A stretch of 33,686 bases of DNA from Rickettsia typhi (GTDB taxonomy: Bacteria; Pseudomonadota; Alphaproteobacteria; WRAU01; Hepatincolaceae), in assembly GCA_945888065.1 (NCBI GenBank), contig CAMCZU010000003.1, positions 65,560 through 99,245 on the forward strand, read 5' to 3'. The notes beneath the pieces were generated by a model. That model searched no databases. It saw only the letters and a list, made by a program, of their open reading frames with translations, and had not been told where the DNA came from. The position numbers were made by a program, and so were the translations under genes. Shown here in pieces: positions 28,473 through 33,686 of this stretch (within the stretch, counting starts at the first letter, position 1; every line of letters begins with the position of its first letter).

Positions 28473-30119
28473 ATGCAATTATCTATTGTTATATGCCAAA
28501 TGCAATCTATTTTAGGTGATATAGATGCAAATTTTTTAAAAATTAAAAATTTTTATGAAAATAATTTAGATTCCCAACTTGTTGTATATCCAGAGTTTGC
28601 ACTTTGTGGCTATTCCCCTTGTGATGAATTATTTAATTTAGATTTTCAAAATTTAATTAATTTATATATACATAAGCTTGTTGAAATAACACAATCACAA
28701 AAAACTGCTATGCTAGTTGGTAGTCCATACTTTATAGATAATAAAATTTATAATGTAGCACTCTTTATCCAAAATGGAGAGATAAAACAAATTATTTATA
28801 AATCTTGCTTTCCTAATTATGGAGTGTTTAATGAACATCGTTATTTTTCTACCATAAATAATCAATCTAATATAATTGAATTTTTGGGAGTTAAAATAGG
28901 AGTTTTTATATGTGAAGATATGTGGAGAGAAGATTTTGTAGATAAAGTTGTATCTCAAAATCCGCAAATTTTAATTAGTATTAATGCTTCTGTTTTTGAA
29001 TCTAATAAATATAATATTCGTAAAAATTTAGCACAAAATGTGGTAAAAAAAGCTCAAGTTCCATTAATATATTTAAATTGTGTTGGTGCTTTAGATGAAG
29101 TTGTTTTTGATGGTTCTTCGTTTTATATGAATTTAGATTATAAAATTTTATATACTCTTACACACTGCATTGAGGATACATTAAATACAATGTTTCACGT
29201 GAAACATAGGGAAATAATATCTAAAAATCAAAATTCTTATAATTTTGATGAAAATTATCTTAATTATCAAGCAATAATATTATCTTTAAGAAACTTTATA
29301 AGTTTAAATAATTTTAAAGGAGTAATTATAGGGCTATCTGGAGGAATTGATAGTGTTTTAAGTGCAACTTTAGCTACAGATGCCTTGGGATCTCAAAATG
29401 TAATGCTTGTATCTATGCCATCTAAATATACATCAAGCTTAAGCAAACAAATTATTTCAGAATGTATTAATAATTTGCAGGTTAAATTTTTAGAAATCCC
29501 TATAGATGATATTTTAAATACTTATAAAACTAATTTAGCTAATTTAGATTTAACTAAAAATTTTGTTCTAGAAAATTTACAAGCAAGAATTAGGGGAAAT
29601 ATTTTAATGTCTTTATCAAATATTTACTCTAATTTTATGGTCCTTACCACAGGAAATAAATCTGAAATTGCAACAGGATATTCAACCCTTTATGGTGATA
29701 GTTGTGGTGGTTTTAATTTGCTAAAGGATTTATACAAAACACAAATTTTTTCTATATCTAATTATCGTAATGCTAATATTCCACAATCTAGCTTGTTGCA
29801 AAAATTAAATGTTATTCCTCTGCAGGCAATTACAAGGGCTCCCTCTGCTGAGCTAAGAGATAATCAAAAAGATGAAGATTCTCTACTTCCTTATGAAACA
29901 TTAGATAAAATTTTATATCAATTAATAGAAAATAATTCTTCAACAGATGAACTTTATAAAAATTTTAACCAACAAGATGTAAAAAAAGTGTTAAAATTAT
30001 TAAAAAATTCTCATTATAAAAGAATGCAAAGTGCACAAGGAGTAAAATTATCATCTCAATCACTAAATAGTAGAGAATATATCTACCCACTTGCAATAAA
30101 ATATAATGAATTACAATAA
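28473..30119 (+). CDS. nadE: Glutamine-dependent NAD+ synthetase
   Basis: Amidates nicotinate adenine dinucleotide to NAD+, using ammonia channelled from glutamine. The N-terminal nitrilase-type glutaminase domain has the triad Glu41 (VVYPEFALCGY), Lys110 (IYKSCFPNYG) and Cys147 (GVFICEDMW). The C-terminal synthetase domain has the PP-loop GLSGGIDSVLSA (288-299) and TTGNKSEIATGYSTLYGD. At 548 aa it is full length. The ATG directly abuts the pncB stop. The linker between the domains (residues 240-245, MFHVKH) is encoded by a perfect parS palindrome. Confidence 0.96.
   Translation: MQLSIVICQMQSILGDIDANFLKIKNFYENNLDSQLVVYPEFALCGYSPCDELFNLDFQNLINLYIHKLVEITQSQKTAMLVGSPYFIDNKIYNVALFIQNGEIKQIIYKSCFPNYGVFNEHRYFSTINNQSNIIEFLGVKIGVFICEDMWREDFVDKVVSQNPQILISINASVFESNKYNIRKNLAQNVVKKAQVPLIYLNCVGALDEVVFDGSSFYMNLDYKILYTLTHCIEDTLNTMFHVKHREIISKNQNSYNFDENYLNYQAIILSLRNFISLNNFKGVIIGLSGGIDSVLSATLATDALGSQNVMLVSMPSKYTSSLSKQIISECINNLQVKFLEIPIDDILNTYKTNLANLDLTKNFVLENLQARIRGNILMSLSNIYSNFMVLTTGNKSEIATGYSTLYGDSCGGFNLLKDLYKTQIFSISNYRNANIPQSSLLQKLNVIPLQAITRAPSAELRDNQKDEDSLLPYETLDKILYQLIENNSSTDELYKNFNQQDVKKVLKLLKNSHYKRMQSAQGVKLSSQSLNSREYIYPLAIKYNELQ
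29190..29207. promoter_or_regulatory. parS centromere site (ParB-binding palindrome)
   Basis: ATGTTTCACGTGAAACAT is an 18-bp perfect palindrome containing the canonical 16-bp parS TGTTTCACGTGAAACA (29191-29206). It lies in the nadE interdomain linker. A perfect 16-bp match by chance is very unlikely, more so in such AT-rich DNA. It implies a ParABS chromosome-segregation system encoded elsewhere. Confidence 0.9.
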
Positions 30120-30134
30120 AACAGGAATAACAAA

Positions 30135-31457
30135 ATGAATATAAAAGTTAGATTCGCACCAAGCCCAACAGGTTATTTGCACTTAGGTAATATTAGAATG
30201 GCTTCTCTTAATTATTTTTTATCTACAAAATTAGGTGGAGAATTTATTTTAAGAATTGATGATACAGATTTTGGTCGTGTTAAACCAGAATATATACAAG
30301 GAGTAAGAGAAGATTTAAAATGGTTGGGTATTAATTGGGTTCAAGAATTTTCTCAATCTCAAAGATTAGATATTTATACTACTTTTTTACAACAATTAAT
30401 TAATGAAAATAAAGTATATGAATGCTTTGAAAGTGCAGAAGAGCTAGAATACAAAAAAAAATTGCAATTAGCAAAAGGAAAGCCTCCAATTTATGACAGA
30501 GCAATGCTAAATTTAAGTGCAGAGCAAAAACAACAATATCTAAATGAAGGAAGAAAGCCCTATTACAGATTAAAAATGGAACACAGAGACATCAAATGGG
30601 TAGATATGATAAAAGGAGAAATCAGCTTTAGGGGACAAAATATATCAGACCCAGTCCTTGTTAGAGAAGATGGTAGCTTTTTATATATTCTAACCTCTGT
30701 AATAGATGATATAGAAAAAAATATTACTCATATAATAAGAGGAGAAGACCACATAGTAAATACAGCAGTGCAAATTCAAATGTTTGAATATTTAAAAGCA
30801 CCATTACCTAGCTTTGCACACTTGCCACTAATTACAAATAATCAAGGAGAGGGCTTTTCAAAACGAGATGGAGCATTATCTATAAAAAGTTTAAGAACAC
30901 AAGGAATCCAACCTATAGCTTTGCATAACTATTTATTTGGGCTTGGAATGGGAGAACAAAATAAAATTTATGAAAGCATAGATGAAATAGCAAAAGATTT
31001 TGATTTATCTAAATATAATGGATCGGCAGCAAAATTTGATGAAGCTAAATTATTAAAATTAAATTTACATTTTTTACAAAACCTATCTTTTGATGAAATT
31101 AAAAATTTAACAAAAAAGTATCTTAATTTAGATATAGAACAAAATTTTTGGGATTTAATAAAGCTAAATATAGAAAAATTTGAAGATATCCAAAAATGGC
31201 ACAATATTTGTTTTACAGATATTGCTATACAAAAAAATGAGCTAACACAAATAATGTTAAACACAATGCCAAATGAAGATTTTAATGAAAACAGCTGGAG
31301 CAAATGGTTAGAATCTATAAAAGCTAATACAAAATTAGTTGGTAAAGATTTATTTAAAGCAATTCGCCTAAATTTATCATCTATTGACTATGGTCCAGAG
31401 TTAAAACATTTAATTTGTATAATAGGTAAAGATAGGATAAAAAAGCGTTTATCATAA
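30135..31457 (+). CDS. gltX: Glutamate--tRNA ligase
   Basis: Class I aminoacyl-tRNA synthetase. The HIGH-type signature is APSPTGYLHLGNIRMA, and the KMSKS-type loop is GEGFSKRDGALSI. RIDDTDFGRV and IIRGEDHI are also conserved. At 440 aa it is a little shorter than the usual 465-490, mostly at the anticodon-binding C-terminus. The KRDGALSIKSLRTQGI and YLFGLG stretches resemble the GluRS2-type enzymes of Alphaproteobacteria, which often have two copies, one charging tRNA-Gln. Whether a second gltX exists cannot be seen. It follows nadE by 15 nt. The next gene, after 83 nt, is the Panacea-domain gene. Confidence 0.95.
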   Translation: MNIKVRFAPSPTGYLHLGNIRMASLNYFLSTKLGGEFILRIDDTDFGRVKPEYIQGVREDLKWLGINWVQEFSQSQRLDIYTTFLQQLINENKVYECFESAEELEYKKKLQLAKGKPPIYDRAMLNLSAEQKQQYLNEGRKPYYRLKMEHRDIKWVDMIKGEISFRGQNISDPVLVREDGSFLYILTSVIDDIEKNITHIIRGEDHIVNTAVQIQMFEYLKAPLPSFAHLPLITNNQGEGFSKRDGALSIKSLRTQGIQPIALHNYLFGLGMGEQNKIYESIDEIAKDFDLSKYNGSAAKFDEAKLLKLNLHFLQNLSFDEIKNLTKKYLNLDIEQNFWDLIKLNIEKFEDIQKWHNICFTDIAIQKNELTQIMLNTMPNEDFNENSWSKWLESIKANTKLVGKDLFKAIRLNLSSIDYGPELKHLICIIGKDRIKKRLS

Positions 31458-31540
31458 ATATAAATATCTTTTTTATTTTTTATATGTTATTATTCATAAT
31501 AAGTATATTTTGTTATTATATATGATTAATGGAATAAAAT

Positions 31541-31978
31541 ATGGAATATAGTGTAATTAATGTAGCAAATAAGATTATAGAGCTTTCTTTAAAAGAAAAT
31601 AAGCTTTTGACTCAAATTAGTATTATTAAGTTAGTGTATTTAATGCACGGATTTCATTTAGCTTTTTATAATAAAAATTTAATACAAGAATTTTTTGTAG
31701 CTTGGAAATATGGTCCCGTATGTAAAGAATTATATGATAAAATAAAAATTTTTGAAAATAACAAAGTTGATAAAATAATTAATGGATATAAAAAAATAGA
31801 CTTTAGTGAACAATCTAATAAATTAATTGAAGATATTTATAATTATTATAAAAACACTCCCCCATTTAAACTTGTTGAAATCACTCACAAACCAGGTGGT
31901 GCTTGGTTTAAAACTAATACTTATAGCTTTATAGATAATGAAGATATAAAAAAAGAATTTTTACAATATATTAATTAA
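31541..31978 (+). CDS. Panacea-domain protein (SocA/GepA-like, formerly DUF4065), candidate antitoxin
   Basis: 145 residues. Family landmarks: KLVYLMHGFHLAFYNKNL, the invariant-looking AWKYGPVCKELYDKI, and a C-terminal LVEITHKPGGAWF. Panacea proteins are antitoxins in many two-gene PanAT modules, and SocA of Caulobacter is a related ClpXP-dependent antitoxin/adaptor; others are phage-associated proteins of unknown role. Here the gene has an 83-nt upstream gap and is followed 15 nt later by a two-TM membrane protein. The pair is inserted between two aminoacyl-tRNA synthetase genes, with no change in base composition obvious by eye. Domain call good; antitoxin role inferred. Confidence 0.8.
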   Translation: MEYSVINVANKIIELSLKENKLLTQISIIKLVYLMHGFHLAFYNKNLIQEFFVAWKYGPVCKELYDKIKIFENNKVDKIINGYKKIDFSEQSNKLIEDIYNYYKNTPPFKLVEITHKPGGAWFKTNTYSFIDNEDIKKEFLQYIN

Positions 31979-31993
31979 ATCAAAGGTAATGTT

Positions 31994-32440
31994 GTGGTAA
32001 AAAATAATAATTTAGAAGATAGTTTAAAAAAAGCTGAAATGCCAATAATAGATGAAACAAATTATAATTATTCTCTTAAAGAAGATGATAAAGAGTATCA
32101 AAACAAGCTAAATGCAATCTCTTTACATCATTTAAAACTAGATAGAGTAGCTAAATATATTCTTTATATGGCTATAATAATTTTATTTCTAATGTTTATA
32201 ATATATTCAGTATGTTATGTTGAGAAATTATTAAAATTAGTAGAACAAAAAGATCATAATTATGCTTTAGTAAATTTAGGGGTTTTTACTTCAATTTCAG
32301 CTATTTTTATATATACATTTTTATTTAAAATCATAAATTATATTTTTAAAATAGAAAATCAAAGTGAAAAAATTAGTAATAACACTTTAAATAATTTATA
32401 CAATCATTTAAAAGATTTTTTTATAAACAATAATAAATAA
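31994..32440 (+). CDS. Small two-TM membrane protein, partner of the Panacea gene (candidate toxin)
   Basis: 148 residues, not recognised as a known family. Residues 1-50 are polar and charged. Strong TM helices lie at about 53-75 (ILYMAIIILFLMFIIYSVCY) and 91-117 (GVFTSISAIFIYTFLFKII), separated by a short charged loop. An Asn/Lys-rich tail follows. The start is GTG at 31994 with AAAGG 7 nt upstream; an out-of-frame ATG at 31989 stops after three codons. It ends 2 nt before the cysS ATG, so cysS translation may depend on it. Position suggests a membrane-acting toxin or effector controlled by the Panacea protein. It could equally be an unrelated conserved membrane protein. Confidence 0.6.
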   Translation: MVKNNNLEDSLKKAEMPIIDETNYNYSLKEDDKEYQNKLNAISLHHLKLDRVAKYILYMAIIILFLMFIIYSVCYVEKLLKLVEQKDHNYALVNLGVFTSISAIFIYTFLFKIINYIFKIENQSEKISNNTLNNLYNHLKDFFINNNK

Positions 32441-32442
32441 CA

Positions 32443-33686
32443 ATGTTAAAACTCTATAATTCTATAAATCATAAAAAAGAAGATTTTTACCCAGCAAAAG
32501 AGGGTGAAGTAAAAATGTATGTATGTGGACCAACCTTATATAATGATATCCACATAGGTAATGCAAGACCAATTATAGTATTTGATGTTTTATTTAGATT
32601 ATTACAAAAGCTTTATCCAAAAGTTATTTATGTTCGCAATATTACAGATGTAGATGATAAAATTATTGCAAGAGCAAAAGAGTTAAATATTTCTATAGAA
32701 GAGCTTATAGAAAATACTAGCAAAAGTTTTTATAGTGATATTTTTCATCTAAATGTGCTAAAACCAAGCTTTGAGCCAAAAGCAACAGATTTTATAGAGC
32801 AGATGCAACAAATGATAACTCAACTATTGCATAAAGGTTATGCCTACAGCGTAGATAATCACATTTTTTTTGATGTAAAAAAATTTAGTGAATATGGAAA
32901 ATTAAGTGGCATAGTGCAAGAAGAAAATCAAGATGGTGTAAGGATTGAAAACATAAAAGCAAAAAAGCATTCTGCAGATTTTGTTCTTTGGAAGCCCTCA
33001 AAAATAAATGAGGTAGGATGGGATTCTCTATGGGGGTTTGGTCGCCCAGGTTGGCATATTGAATGTTCTGCAATGGCAAAACATTATTTAGGAAACTCTT
33101 TAGATATCCACGGCGGAGGAAAAGATTTATTATTCCCTCATCACGAAAATGAAAGAGCACAAAGTATGTGTTGTAATGGAGGAGGAGAATTTGCAAAATA
33201 TTGGATTCACAATGGATTTATAAGCATAGAGGGAGAAAAAATGTCTAAAAGTTTAGGCAATTTTATTACTCTAAAAAGTTTGCTTAGTAAATATGATGGA
33301 ATTGTTATTCGTTTGTGTTTGCTTGGTACTCATTATCGACAAAACTTAAATTTTTCGCAAGAGCTTTTAGATAACTCTTACAAAACTTTAGATAAATTTT
33401 TTAATATTTTACAAGGATGTAAAAATATTCAAGCAGAAGAAATAGAAGATTTAGAATTTAACACTTTTTTGTTAGATGACCTAAACACCGCGGGGGGATT
33501 ATCTATTTTACATAAAAATTTCTCTTCACTTAAAGAGGCAACAAATGTGGCAGATAAAAAGCAATATAAAAGTAAAATTTTATATTGTGGTAATTTATTA
33601 GGGCTTGATTTTACAAATGTAGATGCTTGGTTTGCTAAAAAAAATGTTAATAATAAAAACACTATAAATATTGATGAAAATGAAAT
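32443..33686 (+). CDS. cysS: Cysteine--tRNA ligase, 3'-truncated by the window edge
   Basis: Class I aminoacyl-tRNA synthetase; 414 complete codons are visible, about 40-50 short of the usual 455-465. Signature sites: the first Zn Cys in YVCGPT, HIGH as DIHIGNARP, further Zn ligands Cys in WHIECSAM and His/Glu in FPHHENE, and KMSKS as EKMSKSLGNF. The ATG is only 2 nt after the membrane-protein stop and no strong Shine-Dalgarno is seen, which suggests translational coupling. No frame break is seen up to the window end. Confidence 0.96.
   Translation, partial: MLKLYNSINHKKEDFYPAKEGEVKMYVCGPTLYNDIHIGNARPIIVFDVLFRLLQKLYPKVIYVRNITDVDDKIIARAKELNISIEELIENTSKSFYSDIFHLNVLKPSFEPKATDFIEQMQQMITQLLHKGYAYSVDNHIFFDVKKFSEYGKLSGIVQEENQDGVRIENIKAKKHSADFVLWKPSKINEVGWDSLWGFGRPGWHIECSAMAKHYLGNSLDIHGGGKDLLFPHHENERAQSMCCNGGGEFAKYWIHNGFISIEGEKMSKSLGNFITLKSLLSKYDGIVIRLCLLGTHYRQNLNFSQELLDNSYKTLDKFFNILQGCKNIQAEEIEDLEFNTFLLDDLNTAGGLSILHKNFSSLKEATNVADKKQYKSKILYCGNLLGLDFTNVDAWFAKKNVNNKNTINIDENE

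Noticed and set aside
31458-31540. T-rich stretch after gltX as a terminator
   Set aside because: No stable stem precedes the T-runs; only weak AT complementarity is present.

Overview
The window is a very AT-rich (roughly three quarters A+T by eye), gene-dense piece of a bacterial chromosome. Several signs point to Alphaproteobacteria with a reduced genome, possibly a host-associated lineage of the Rickettsiales/Holosporales kind; the exact group cannot be fixed from this sequence. The signs are: a circularly permuted (two-piece) tmRNA gene, an alpha-type SspB adaptor, the mutM-ubiE-ubiB-dut block beside rpsT-dnaA, an IalB-like protein, and a chorismate mutase with the alphaproteobacterial C-terminal domain. 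Standard genetic code 11 fits: TAA dominates, TAG occurs, and TGA is a true stop in dut and kdsD.

Layout. 1-2366: the 3' part of pepP and queG (+). 2361-5136: a minus-strand group with a chorismate mutase-like gene, then deoB-deoD (nucleoside salvage) behind their own promoter. 5150-5899: gloB (+). 5904-6630: sspB and the permuted ssrA (-), so the tag RNA lies directly upstream of the adaptor that hands tagged proteins to ClpXP. 6730-8562: thyX, tRNA-Gly(GCC), a perfect hairpin and an NfsA-like nitroreductase (+). 8607-14196: a long minus-strand operon ubiE-ubiB-dut-heparinase II/III-like-nicotinamidase-like-PH-domain membrane protein, ending in a decayed duplicate of the last gene's 3' end. 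14298-22229: mutM, rpsT, dnaA, dnaN, recF, gyrB and an IalB-like lipoprotein (+), a replication-initiation cluster. 22236-25964: rnd-kdsD-lptC-lptA-lptB (-), for LPS Kdo supply and LPS transport. 26170-33686: class II DAHP synthase, pncB, nadE, gltX, a Panacea-domain gene, a two-TM membrane protein, and cysS running off the end (+).

Functional themes: NAD salvage (nicotinamidase-like, pncB, nadE), thymidylate supply (dut, thyX), ubiquinone synthesis (ubiE, ubiB), LPS export, trans-translation with tag-dependent proteolysis, and chromosome replication or segregation. A perfect parS palindrome lies inside the nadE coding sequence, about 7 kb beyond the end of gyrB, and suggests that this is origin-proximal DNA.

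The most interesting items are the ssrA-sspB unit, the parS inside nadE, a Panacea plus membrane-protein pair (a candidate PanAT-type toxin-antitoxin or membrane-effector module) wedged between gltX and cysS, and a DAHP synthase that lacks the central helical insertion usually present in its family.
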